Shown here piece by piece: positions 19,838-28,735 of a stretch of DNA of 41,073 nucleotides (position 1 is its first letter; every line of letters begins with the position of its first letter). Where the stretch lies: NCBI GenBank assembly GCA_001816455.1, contig MHCB01000009.1, positions 1 through 41,073 of the forward strand, given 5' to 3'. The notes beneath the pieces are model-generated. The model saw only the letters and a list, made by a program, of their open reading frames with translations. It was not told where the DNA came from and made no database searches. The stretch comes from Candidatus Blackburnbacteria bacterium RIFCSPHIGHO2_12_FULL_44_25 (GTDB lineage Bacteria > Patescibacteriota > Microgenomatia > UBA8517 > UBA10165). The position numbers and the translations under genes are program-made.

Positions 19838-20038
19838 CTAGGTCATTACACCCGTGTTGGCCAACAAGGCCAGTCCCAAAACGACAACGGTGGCGAGGAT
19901 CAAGGAACCCGCACTACACAACGCTATCCAGAAAACCACCTCATCCTGAGCCTCCTCCGGCGTCAGTCCCCTGGCAATCGCATCCCTGTAAACACTCTCC
20001 CACAGAGCAACCAACCACTGATCGTCAAGCGGCATCAT
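19838..20038 (-). CDS. small membrane protein
   Basis: AAGGAGG SD; start MMPLDDQWLVALWESV; ATGA overlap with upstream gene. Confidence 0.5.
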   Translation of the reverse strand: MMPLDDQWLVALWESVYRDAIARGLTPEEAQDEVVFWIALCSAGSLILATVVVLGLALLANTGVMT

Positions 20039-20280
20039 CACGAGACCCTCCTTACAAGCCGCGCAAAGCCCTTTGTGCAAGCGTCCACATTAGACCAAAA
20101 GAGTCCGTACAAACCCTCCGCCTTCTCCGGAAAAAGGACATATACGGTAGCGCCACAAATTCCCAAAAGCGCAACCACTTTCGCTGTTGCAACAAACCTC
20201 TCCAGAAATCCGAAGAAGTTGGTAACAAAGCAAATTGCGATTACAAGGAAATAGAACCCCACAAGTCCAACAATAGACAT
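20038..20280 (-). CDS. small membrane protein
   Basis: MSIVGLVGFYFLVIAICFVTNFFGFLERF; GGGAG upstream; coupled to 19838..20038. Confidence 0.5.
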   Translation of the reverse strand: MSIVGLVGFYFLVIAICFVTNFFGFLERFVATAKVVALLGICGATVYVLFPEKAEGLYGLFWSNVDACTKGFARLVRRVS

Positions 20281-20411
20281 CCCGCTCTCCCAAAATGTGC
20301 AACTTAGCGCCCAAAAGACTCGGGCACAAAACACGATTCTTGTGCTAGGCGTGATTTTTGCACAAACTCTCCCCAAAATCAACCTATAGAGCTTCGTAGA
20401 TTTGGGCATAG

Positions 20412-20464
20412 AAAAGGGCGGCCAGCTCGGGACACAAATGTGTGTTTATCCCAAGCCGCCGCCC
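20412..20464 (-). terminator. branched hairpin with CTTTTC tract on minus strand
   Basis: GGGCGGC...GCCGCCC outer stem, inner GGG(ATAA)ACACA...TGTGTCCC. Confidence 0.5.
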
Positions 20465-20593
20465 CATGCTCTCACCTATCCCGCCACAACCTGATCTCCG
20501 ACCGATATGCGGTCGCGGCTGCAACCAAAACTGTTGCCAACACCGCAGGCGGAATCGCCCAAAAGGGCACCGCCGGTTCGAAAAGCAGATTGC

Positions 20594-20995
20594 TCAGCAT
20601 TGGGCCTCCTGTCCAGACTTCCACCAAGGCTCAGGCGACCGACCACCAAGGCCTTTGAAGAGCACCTCCTGGAGGCCCCAGGCCACGAATGCCGACATAG
20701 GGACCGCACAAATGAGTGCGGTGCCAGCAAACCCTGCCAGGAAGGAATTGGCCAAGTGGCCCGCGACATACTGCAGGAGCACAAACCACGTCGCCAACAC
20801 GCGCGGTCCCGCCCACAACATGAACAGAAGGACCGCGAGCATGATCGCACCGCTCCCCCTGATCGTCGTCCGATCGAACTCATCCTCTGTGTATCGTCCC
20901 CGCCGGAAGCTCGCGACAATCGCGGCTATGAGCAAACCGACGAACATAATCCAGAGGATTACCCACATTCCAGCTACCAGCTGCCCTGCCGTCAT
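20594..20995 (-). CDS. small multi-pass membrane protein, orphan
   Basis: MTAGQLVAGMWVILWIMFVGLLIAAIVASF...; AGAGAGG upstream. Confidence 0.5.
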   Translation of the reverse strand: MTAGQLVAGMWVILWIMFVGLLIAAIVASFRRGRYTEDEFDRTTIRGSGAIMLAVLLFMLWAGPRVLATWFVLLQYVAGHLANSFLAGFAGTALICAVPMSAFVAWGLQEVLFKGLGGRSPEPWWKSGQEAQC

Positions 20996-21141
20996 TTCGG
21001 TCCCTCTCTTTAGTGCAACAGCCTCCACTCCGGAAGCATAAGAAGTATACCACTTTTAGCCCATAATGTCGATACGAATCGACATTTGAAGAGTTTTTGT
21101 CAAATTTAGACTTCGGTTCGAATTTAAACTAAAATACGCAT

Positions 21142-21690
21142 ATGGTTAAAAAAATACTACGCACAACCGACCCTAAACTTCGGGAAAAATCAAAGCCCGT
21201 CCAAAAGGCAGACAAAAAACTTTTAGACTTAATTCGAGATCTCGAAGAGACACTAAAAGCTCAAAACGATCCAGAGGGCCTAGGCCTTGCCGCCCCCCAA
21301 ATCGCAGTATTCCAACGCGTGTTTATTTTAAAAGCTACTCCCAAAGCCAAGCCACAAGTTTTCATAAACCCAAAAATTATCAAACTTTCCAAAAAAACAA
21401 ATGACAAGAAAGGCAAACCCACCCCATTGATGGAAGGCTGCCTCTCCTTGCCTCACTACTACGGCCCCGTCCGCCGCCACAACTCCATAACTCTGAAGTA
21501 TTTCCAAATAGATCCTACACCCTACAACCTACAACCTACAACCAAATCCTTCACAGGATTTCTTTCCCATATAATCCAACACGAAGTCGACCACCTCGAA
21601 GGAATTTTTTTCGTCGACCGCCTCCTCGAACAAGACCGCAAACTCTACCAGCTTAAAAACAAAGAATGGACTGAAATAACCCTTATATAA
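21142..21690 (+). CDS. def: peptide deformylase
   Basis: GLGLAAPQIAVFQRVF, EGCLSLP, HEVDHLEGIFFVDRL. Confidence 0.96.
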   Translation: MVKKILRTTDPKLREKSKPVQKADKKLLDLIRDLEETLKAQNDPEGLGLAAPQIAVFQRVFILKATPKAKPQVFINPKIIKLSKKTNDKKGKPTPLMEGCLSLPHYYGPVRRHNSITLKYFQIDPTPYNLQPTTKSFTGFLSHIIQHEVDHLEGIFFVDRLLEQDRKLYQLKNKEWTEITLI

Positions 21691-21692
21691 AA

Positions 21693-22667
21693 ATGACAAA
21701 GATTGTCTTTTTCTCCTCCTCCCATCGCGCCCTTCCTGCTTTAGAACTTCTACACAAAAACCTCGAGGTAGTAGGAGTTGTTTCTCAACCAGACAAACCA
21801 ACAGGTAGAAAACAAGAGCTATCCCCCACAGCAATATCTTTGTACGCCAAAAGCCAAAACATTCCGCTTCTTAAGCCGGAAAAACTCGATAAAACTGCAA
21901 CTGCTTGGATTGCCGACAAAAAACCAGACGTAATCATCCTGTCCTACTACGGCCTCTGGATCCCTCCCGAGTTATTCAACCTCACACCAGCAGGGATCCT
22001 AGTAACCCACCCTTCCTTGTTACCTTTATGGCGCTGGGGATCTCCCGTCCAGGCAACAATTATCTCTGGAAAAGAAACCGGTGTTTCGATAATGAAAATG
22101 GACGAAAAGTTCGACCACGGTCCAATCCTTGCCGCAGAAAAAGATGAAGTCAAAGAAGATGACGACCAAGAAACTCTCTACACCCGTCTATTTACAAAAG
22201 GCGCCGAACTTACTGTAAAAATCCTCCCCGACTACCTTGCCGGAAAGATTATTCCCCAAGATCAAGACCATAAAAAAGCAACATTCGCCCGCCACATCAC
22301 AAAAGAAGACGGCTTCATCCCCCCGGATTACTTAGGTAAAATGTTAAAAGGTGAAAAGTTAAACGAAAAGTTGGAAGTAAGATGGATGCTAAATTCATCA
22401 AAAGAACCTTTAACTTTTGACGTTTCACCTTTCATTGTTGAACGTTTTATCCGCGCCATGTTCCCCTGGCCCAACGCCTGGACAGAAGTACAGCTAGGCA
22501 ATAGGCAACAGACAATAGGCAATAGAAGATTAAAAATCCTAAAAGCCCACGTAGAAGAACGAGTGCCTAATGCCCAATGCCTAGTGCCTAACCTGGTTCA
22601 GCTACAAGGCAAAAACCCGGTTTCCTGGAAACAATTCAAAGAAGCCTACCCTGGGGTAACATTCTGA
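21693..22667 (+). CDS. fmt: methionyl-tRNA formyltransferase
   Basis: GVVSQPDKPTGRKQELSPT, HPSLLPLWRWGSPVQATIISG, VSIMKMDEKFDHGPIL; follows def. Confidence 0.95.
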   Translation: MTKIVFFSSSHRALPALELLHKNLEVVGVVSQPDKPTGRKQELSPTAISLYAKSQNIPLLKPEKLDKTATAWIADKKPDVIILSYYGLWIPPELFNLTPAGILVTHPSLLPLWRWGSPVQATIISGKETGVSIMKMDEKFDHGPILAAEKDEVKEDDDQETLYTRLFTKGAELTVKILPDYLAGKIIPQDQDHKKATFARHITKEDGFIPPDYLGKMLKGEKLNEKLEVRWMLNSSKEPLTFDVSPFIVERFIRAMFPWPNAWTEVQLGNRQQTIGNRRLKILKAHVEERVPNAQCLVPNLVQLQGKNPVSWKQFKEAYPGVTF

Positions 22668-22894
22668 TGTCGTATCTCTTTCCCTTTTACTGCGTCAGCA
22701 GCAAGGTTCTTTCCTAAGGTTCTTACGCGCCTCAAGCATTTAGTACAAAATTGTTTCTTAACATGCTCCGTCCCTTCCATAACCCAAAAGGTATGAAGGT
22801 TTACTTTAAATACACGCCGGTTTCTTTTCCCGGAAAAAGTCACACGTCTCCCAACAATGTTTCCCTTTCCACAAGATGCACAAATTGATGCCAT
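22646..22894 (-). CDS. rpmB: 50S ribosomal protein L28
   Basis: MASICASCGKGNIVGRRVTFSGKRNRRVFKVNLHTFWVMEG. Confidence 0.92.
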   Translation of the reverse strand: MASICASCGKGNIVGRRVTFSGKRNRRVFKVNLHTFWVMEGTEHVKKQFCTKCLRRVRTLGKNLAADAVKGKEIRHQNVTPG

Positions 22895-22939
22895 AGGTTT
22901 GAACCTGTATACTTTACCAGAAAGCACATCTTGTATCAA

Positions 22940-23581
22940 ATGGAAAGCCTTTTAACAAACCCGATTGAACTGTTGTTTATCGTTCCAACTCTGCTTATCG
23001 CAATAACCGTCCATGAGTTTGCCCATGCCTATGCAGCAGATCGTCTAGGCGATCCAACGCCCAGATCCCAGGGACGCTTAACCTTAAATCCTCTTGCACA
23101 TCTTGACCCTCTAGGAACAATAATGCTTCTTTTGTTTCGTTTCGGATGGGGAAAACCCGTCCAGTTTGATCCTTACAATCTCGAAAAACCCCGCCAGGAC
23201 GCTGCAATAATATCCTTTGCCGGCCCTGGCGCAAATTTTCTAATGGCCATTGCTGCCTCGGGCATAGCCCACTTGTCTCTATCCCAAAATTTAAATCCTC
23301 TCCTTACCTCTTTTGCAATTCTCTTCATCCAATACAATCTATTCCTCGCCGTATTTAATCTTATTCCCGTTCATCCAATGGACGGAGGAAAAATACTAAT
23401 AGGCCTCCTTCCGCGAGACACCGCCTACGAATTGGACAAAACTTTAAACCAATACGGTTTCATAATTCTTCTTGCCCTAATTCTCCCAATCTTTGGAAGA
23501 CCATTAGTCTGGACCATCCTCGGCCCAGTTTTAACAATCCTTATGCACTTCCTTATCCCAAACGGAACCATATTTACCTAA
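22940..23581 (+). CDS. site-2 protease family (peptidase M50)
   Basis: HEFAHAYAADRLGD and NLIPVHPMDGGKIL motifs. Confidence 0.92.
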   Translation: MESLLTNPIELLFIVPTLLIAITVHEFAHAYAADRLGDPTPRSQGRLTLNPLAHLDPLGTIMLLLFRFGWGKPVQFDPYNLEKPRQDAAIISFAGPGANFLMAIAASGIAHLSLSQNLNPLLTSFAILFIQYNLFLAVFNLIPVHPMDGGKILIGLLPRDTAYELDKTLNQYGFIILLALILPIFGRPLVWTILGPVLTILMHFLIPNGTIFT

Positions 23582-23591
23582 ACTATCGGTC

Positions 23592-23620
23592 TTGACAAGT
23601 CGATCTTCTTGTGCTATAAA
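23592..23620 (+). promoter_or_regulatory. near-consensus sigma70 promoter
   Basis: TTGACA (23592-23597), 17-bp spacer, TATAAA (23615-23620). Confidence 0.8.
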
Positions 23621-23627
23621 AATATCA

Positions 23628-23786
23628 GCCCTACCGATAAAGGGCAGACAGTTTAGAACAATTTCCCTACCAAACTTTTCTAAACAGGGAAAGCAAGTCT
23701 AAGATCAGAATTTGATCCGAGCAGCTTACCCACCTTATTTTTCTAGGGAAAATTTTCTCTAAACAAATGTCCCCGACCGGTAGGGC
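23628..23786 (+). ncRNA. 6S-like regulatory RNA candidate
   Basis: Starts about 8 nt after the -10 box; GCCCTACCG/CGGTAGGGC terminal stem, GTTTAGA/TCTAAAC and TTTCCCTA/TAGGGAAA stems, large central bubble, apical GGGAAAGC/GCTTACCC and GATCA/TGATC. Confidence 0.55.
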
Positions 23787-23821
23787 TAGTATATCCAAAA
23801 TCTCCTACTACAGGCCTTCTC

Positions 23822-24646
23822 TCACGCTCGCAGTATCGCCTCAACAACATCCCCAACTGAGTGCGCAGTTATAACTCTGTCCGAAAAATCCCTACCGTCC
23901 CCCGTCGAAGAATCCACACTAAAAGCCTGATCACCATTAATCCAAGCGCCTCGGGCTCCTAACGAAACAGCCGGGAAAATATCCCCCCAATAGTTATCCC
24001 CAATAACAAGAACCCTAGTAGGATCTCTCTCTAAAATAGGAAAATGAGATCGCCATTGATTAGCCTTAGGTTGCCTAACGTCAAAACAAACAACTCCCTT
24101 AAAACACCCCGCCAAACCTGTTCCCCCAAGCTTAATACGCGTCCATTCAGGCGAAGCATGTGTGGCCAACACTAAATTAATCCCACTATCCCGCAAAGCC
24201 GCAACTGTCTCGCGGGCTCCGGGAAAGACATCCGGTATATCTTCCCCATAAACACGCGCCATCCGATCAGACGCCCTGCCAACCTCCTCATCTTTATCAC
24301 CTAAACCAAGATGACGAGCAGTCAAAAGCACACTCAAAAGTGTAACTGGCCGATCTACTGAAAACTGACTTCTCAAACCATGTATATATTTCAAACACTC
24401 CCGCGCAACTTCTTCTGCACTCGCAAAAGAAATCTCCCGCCCCAGAGCCCGGGCCCGATTAAACAAGATCTGCCCCACATCCGAGGTAGCAACTCCAAAC
24501 ACACCCTTAGTACCGACAAGACTATCATCAAAATCACAAAAACAATCCGTAACTCCCCACGCAGAAAATTTCTCCTTCAACTCAAATCCCATCAACTCTC
24601 TCCCTCTCAGGTCTTCATACCATCTAAGAACCCGTTCTGCAGCCAT
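23822..24646 (-). CDS. HAD-superfamily hydrolase
   Basis: DFDDSLVGT, LVLATHASPEWTRIKL, VIGDNYWGDIFPAVSLGARGAWI. Confidence 0.8.
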   Translation of the reverse strand: MAAERVLRWYEDLRGRELMGFELKEKFSAWGVTDCFCDFDDSLVGTKGVFGVATSDVGQILFNRARALGREISFASAEEVARECLKYIHGLRSQFSVDRPVTLLSVLLTARHLGLGDKDEEVGRASDRMARVYGEDIPDVFPGARETVAALRDSGINLVLATHASPEWTRIKLGGTGLAGCFKGVVCFDVRQPKANQWRSHFPILERDPTRVLVIGDNYWGDIFPAVSLGARGAWINGDQAFSVDSSTGDGRDFSDRVITAHSVGDVVEAILRA

Positions 24647-24732
24647 ATGGAAAGTATTCTACCAGAAGCCACCAAAACCAAAAACTGAATTAACACCTCC
24701 GGTTTGGAAAGCTAAAAAATTTGACAAAAAGA

Positions 24733-24770
24733 ACGGCCCCACGTTTCTCAAAAGAGACCCATGGGGCCAA
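24733..24770 (-). terminator. intrinsic terminator
   Basis: GGCCCCA/TGGGGCC stem with inner TCTC/GAGA; U-tract on the minus strand. Confidence 0.7.
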
Positions 24771-24794
24771 TCGCGCACACCACAAAGTGACAAC

Positions 24795-25352
24795 TCAGTT
24801 CGCTCGTGGCACCTTCCTTCTCGCCGACAGCACCTTTCTCTGGGCGTGAATGATATTGGCTAGAAACAGCAAGGCACGAGCAGAAATGTCAGACTCCTGC
24901 GCACCCCTGGTGCTTTCCGTATAATACCGCCACATAAAGTAGTGAAACCAGAATGCACGGAGTCCTGAGTTGGTTTCTCTGTCATAGACCATAACCTCCT
25001 CAAATGCCTGCTCCATCTCACTGGTCATCTTCGCCCGCTCAACGCCAGCCATCCCAACCAGAAATTGTTCACTAGTTGCTTGACTGACCACAGGCACGGA
25101 CTGCCCTTGACCAGAGGTGAGCGACAGAATGGTGTAGTACATCAGCGCCCAACCAGCAGCGGCAGTCGGGTTAGGCATCCCCACAGAGTGGCTCACCACT
25201 ACAGGCACCAAAACCGGATTTTCCCTATTGAGAAGCTTGAATCCCCCCTGAACAAACCCTGATGGGTCTGCCACATATGCTTCCATAACAGCAACCCACA
25301 TACCACCAAGCTCGTCTTCGACAGGTTCGCTCGCAACCACGACTAACTCCAA
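24795..25352 (-). CDS. hypothetical protein, orphan
   Basis: 185-aa intact ORF followed by terminator. Confidence 0.5.
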   Translation of the reverse strand: MELVVVASEPVEDELGGMWVAVMEAYVADPSGFVQGGFKLLNRENPVLVPVVVSHSVGMPNPTAAAGWALMYYTILSLTSGQGQSVPVVSQATSEQFLVGMAGVERAKMTSEMEQAFEEVMVYDRETNSGLRAFWFHYFMWRYYTESTRGAQESDISARALLFLANIIHAQRKVLSARRKVPRAN

Positions 25353-25441
25353 TCAACGTGCTTTGCCATAAACCCCTCATAGCAAACGTCGGTTCGCTCC
25401 AACGATACAGTATTATAACAGTCTTAGGCACATAAATCAAA

Positions 25442-25723
25442 CTATGGGGCTTGCCGAAAAAACTCTTTAAAGCCTTCAAAATACGGATACTCATGGCCCT
25501 CTCGTGGTTTAGAAACAACTTTTATGTCAGGGTTCAAGGAATGTACAAATTTTTCCATACTCATACTCGCAACGTTAGTACTCCCAAACATGGTTGGAAC
25601 CAATCCAATTGAATTAAACGAACTCCTGTCAGGCACCATAATTTCAACCTTGACATTTTGGCTCAGTATATTAATCTTAAAAAGAGATGGGTGATCTTCA
25701 AACCTTTTATCTAATTGCTGCAA
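25442..25723 (-). CDS. hypothetical protein
   Basis: 93-aa ORF only. Confidence 0.3.
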   Translation of the reverse strand: MQQLDKRFEDHPSLFKINILSQNVKVEIMVPDRSSFNSIGLVPTMFGSTNVASMSMEKFVHSLNPDIKVVSKPREGHEYPYFEGFKEFFRQAP

Positions 25724-25812
25724 TCATGGTTTTGGCTATCGCCATAGTTGCAGCCCCCTCGGTATGGAAAAGATCAGGAAAAGGACGGAAGCGCAAGAAG
25801 AAAAACAAATAA
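25687..25812 (+). CDS. 41-aa single-pass membrane microprotein with basic tail
   Basis: MGDLQTFYLIAAIMVLAIAIVAAPSVWKRSGKGRKRKKKNK; AAAAAGAG before ATG. Below the ORF-track cutoff. Confidence 0.4.
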   Translation: MGDLQTFYLIAAIMVLAIAIVAAPSVWKRSGKGRKRKKKNK

Positions 25813-25901
25813 CTCCACGTAGAAACCTCGGGATAACTAGACCCATCGGAGGTAAAAAGCAAAAAGTAGATTTGTCTTTCATTTGCTGTAAAGTATTAAA
25901 G

Positions 25902-26546
25902 ATGGGGAAACAGATCAGTGTCAAACAGGTTATCCTCACTTCCTTCTTTGTAGACTTCCTGGATATTGCAGTAAACATCTTCGTTGCCCTTATTACCGGA
26001 AGTGTCGTAATGCTCGCAGAACTTCTCCAGGGAGTCTCCGACTTAATCGCCTCAGGTTTACTACTGATCGGCCTTAGAAGGCCAAAAAGGGAAGCAGCCC
26101 TTTGGACTTTGGGATCAGCAATAGTAATGCTAACTCTTGCCTCTTCGTTATCTTTTTACTTCGGTCTAAAGAGGTTCCAGAATCCGCAAGAAATCACCAA
26201 TCTCCCCTTTGCCTACACGGGCCTTCTTATTGGCCTCGTCTCCAATAGTTATGCCTTTCTCTTAAGCGCAAAACGAATTCTAAAAGGAAAGACATTTTCC
26301 GCCTTACCAAAAGCATTCAAAAACTCAAGGCTCATAATGACCAAAAACACATTTGTCTTGGACCTTATGGGAGCAAGCGCTGCCCTTGTGGGTTTGATTG
26401 CGCTAATCCTTTACCAGACTTTAGGAGAAATAAAATTCGACGGACTTGGCGCCATGGGCATAGGAACAATCCTGGCCCTACTATCTTTAAACCTGATTCT
26501 AAACATCAAAAACAAAAAGGGGAAAGTTGCAAACAAAGAAGTTTAA
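25902..26546 (+). CDS. cation diffusion facilitator-like membrane protein
   Basis: VILTSFFVDFLDIAVNIFVALITGSVVMLAELLQGVSDLIASGLLLIGLRR resembles CDF TM1-TM2. Confidence 0.65.
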   Translation: MGKQISVKQVILTSFFVDFLDIAVNIFVALITGSVVMLAELLQGVSDLIASGLLLIGLRRPKREAALWTLGSAIVMLTLASSLSFYFGLKRFQNPQEITNLPFAYTGLLIGLVSNSYAFLLSAKRILKGKTFSALPKAFKNSRLIMTKNTFVLDLMGASAALVGLIALILYQTLGEIKFDGLGAMGIGTILALLSLNLILNIKNKKGKVANKEV

Positions 26547-27115
26547 GCAGGTTTTCTTATCCGATACACAATATGTCCTCTTCTTTTTCTTACCTCGTTC
26601 ATTTGAAGATGATGCTCTTTGCCTACCCTGGGAACCAATCGATTCAACGCGCTTACTACAACCATCCAATACTCACCGCCGGGATTAAGCAAACTATATG
26701 GCTCTAAAATAAACTCTTCGGCAATAGCCTCATCTCCAATTTTCGCTGGAATGTTGGAAACAACCAAATCAAAGTTTTTCTCCTTTACTGCTTCCGTCCC
26801 AACACTCCCAATAGCCACCGCATTAGTTATATTGTTTTTTGCGATATTGAAATTGGTATACTGCACAGCCAAAAGATCCCGGTCAAGCATGGTAATTTCT
26901 GCTTGTGGATTGGTTTTAGCCAACATTATCCCCAAAGGTCCATAACCACAGCCAATATCGAGTATACTTTTCGGATTATTGGGAACTATGGATCGGATTA
27001 ATATATCCGTACCATGATCAATGTCAAAAGTTGAAAACAACGTATTTGCTATCGCAAACGTAAATTCTTGCTTTGCAAAAACATACGTTATTTCCTTCTT
27101 AAAATAGGCGTCCAT
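26543..27115 (-). CDS. class I SAM-dependent methyltransferase (RsmC-like)
   Basis: SILDIGCGYGPLGIMLAKTNPQAEITMLDRD; FDLVVSNIPAKIG. Confidence 0.88.
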   Translation of the reverse strand: MDAYFKKEITYVFAKQEFTFAIANTLFSTFDIDHGTDILIRSIVPNNPKSILDIGCGYGPLGIMLAKTNPQAEITMLDRDLLAVQYTNFNIAKNNITNAVAIGSVGTEAVKEKNFDLVVSNIPAKIGDEAIAEEFILEPYSLLNPGGEYWMVVVSALNRLVPRVGKEHHLQMNEVRKRRGHIVYRIRKPA

Positions 27116-27280
27116 GCGTAGATTGTAACAAATTTGATTTTCAAATAAGCTGAACCAATTTTAGAAGAACCCGCTCCTGGACCAGCAACCGAACGACCTA
27201 AACTAGTCTTCAGAAAACCAGCAGCCTCCGAACGCCCCCGCTTGGTATTGAAGAAAAAGCCTTAACTCAATCATTAACAA

Positions 27281-27697
27281 TTACTCTCCTGCTAACTGAA
27301 ATTTCTGTTTAGTAAAGAAATCGTCAAATGAAAAGATCACTCTTGTGTTAAATTTTATGGCTGTTTCAATTACTATGCAATCAAAAATAGTATTCTTTTT
27401 AGAAACAGTTTTTTCAAACCTGATACTGGCCTGTCGTTGAACTAACTCGTCTATAAATTCTACCGTAAAAGTTCCTGCTTGATATTGTCTGTTAATTAAA
27501 TGAGCTTTTTCCGGTAGGTTTTTTGCTCTTTTTAGAGCTGTTATAGCTTCCAAGATAGCAGTATTGGGATATATAATCTCGTATTTCTGGGCTGTTAAAA
27601 ATTCGACTGCTTTCTTAGCTCTAGTGTGATTAGAATCTTCTTCATATACTAAAGCAATTAAAGCATCGGCATCGCCAATAGCAATTTTAACGCTCAC
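27281..27697 (-). CDS. PIN-domain toxin
   Basis: IAIGDADALIALVYEEDSNHTRA...NTIFDCIVIETAIKFNTRVIFSFDDFF; GTG 27697 start overlaps antitoxin 3' end. Confidence 0.8.
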   Translation of the reverse strand: MSVKIAIGDADALIALVYEEDSNHTRAKKAVEFLTAQKYEIIYPNTAILEAITALKRAKNLPEKAHLINRQYQAGTFTVEFIDELVQRQASIRFEKTVSKKNTIFDCIVIETAIKFNTRVIFSFDDFFTKQKFQLAGE

Positions 27698-27956
27698 TTT
27701 TCTTTTTTCCTCCCCAAGCATAATAATCGTGGTTTTCAGAGACATCATTAGGAGTACCTGGTTTGGTAGGCATTTGCTCTGCTAATTTAGCCAAATTTAG
27801 CAAAGCTTGGGCAGAAGAAGTAGGAGGGTAGATCCTCTTTAAACCCTCGTCTATTGCCTCCCTAATTAAATCAGCCTCTACTTTTCGCTTAGCTTTAGCG
27901 GCTAAACCTATTCTTTGTTTGGTTTCATCGGTAATATGCACACTAATTCTTTGCAT
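27687..27956 (-). CDS. ribbon-helix-helix antitoxin
   Basis: MQRISVHITDETKQRIGLAAKAKRKVEADLIREAIDEGLKRI. Confidence 0.78.
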   Translation of the reverse strand: MQRISVHITDETKQRIGLAAKAKRKVEADLIREAIDEGLKRIYPPTSSAQALLNLAKLAEQMPTKPGTPNDVSENHDYYAWGGKKKSER

Positions 27957-28084
27957 GCTTATATAATATCATACGTATTACGTATGTCAATAGTGAGTTT
28001 GGCAGAGCTACCAAGACTCGCCCTCCGGTTCCTACTGGAGCTCTGAAGATAGGCCACCCTAGCCCAAGTTAGAACTTATTACAT

Positions 28085-28363
28085 TTATGCTTGAGGTCTG
28101 TAAGCATCGGGAAAGGCTTCCTGCAACCTTCTACCTAATTCTTCTATCATTGAATTATCTCCTGATTTTTCAGCCCTGCGGTTGAGTTCTGCGTCCATCT
28201 TTGAGGCGATATTCAAATTTCCTTTCCAGGCGTCTTGCGTCATTGCTTGTCTTGTGTCTCTTACGGCTCCGATAATGCCAGCCATAAGCTCTTCGTCTGT
28301 CAGGGATCTAGTAGAAGTATGAGTCTCGGTTTTGTAGAGTGTATCGAGTTCTGAATTCGCCAT
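28085..28363 (-). CDS. hypothetical protein
   Basis: 92-aa ORF with plausible composition. Confidence 0.4.
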   Translation of the reverse strand: MANSELDTLYKTETHTSTRSLTDEELMAGIIGAVRDTRQAMTQDAWKGNLNIASKMDAELNRRAEKSGDNSMIEELGRRLQEAFPDAYRPQA

Positions 28364-28553
28364 TTGTTGTGAAGTCTATACCTGCGCTAACAGAAAGTCC
28401 AGAGTGATGCAGGGGTGGAAAGAATAACGGTCAGTAAACCGATATATTGCGTTTCGTTTCACTACGCAAATATCTAACTCTCAGCAGGGCTGTCAGGATT
28501 CGCCAATTTGTGTCGCGAAGCAAAACAAATTCCGAAGGCACCTGAAAGATATG

Positions 28554-28624
28554 CAGGGGTGGAAAGAATCGAACTTTCGTTATCGGTTTTGGAGACCGAC
28601 GTCCTACCACTGAACGACACCCCT
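28554..28624 (-). tRNA. tRNA-Trp (CCA)
   Basis: AGGGGTG/CACCCCT acceptor stem, CTCCAAA anticodon loop, GTTCGATTC T-loop on minus strand. Confidence 0.95.
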
Positions 28625-28735
28625 AGAACAAACATATTATATCCGAAAAAAACACCTGCTTCCACAAATACTTGCTTTACCTTTCCAAAAACACTTTACC
28701 TTGACAAAAAGTAAAGCGAATGTTAGATTAAAAAT

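Noticed and set aside
28474-28665. 63-aa minus ORF over tRNA-Trp
   Set aside because: Overlaps tRNA-Trp; spurious.
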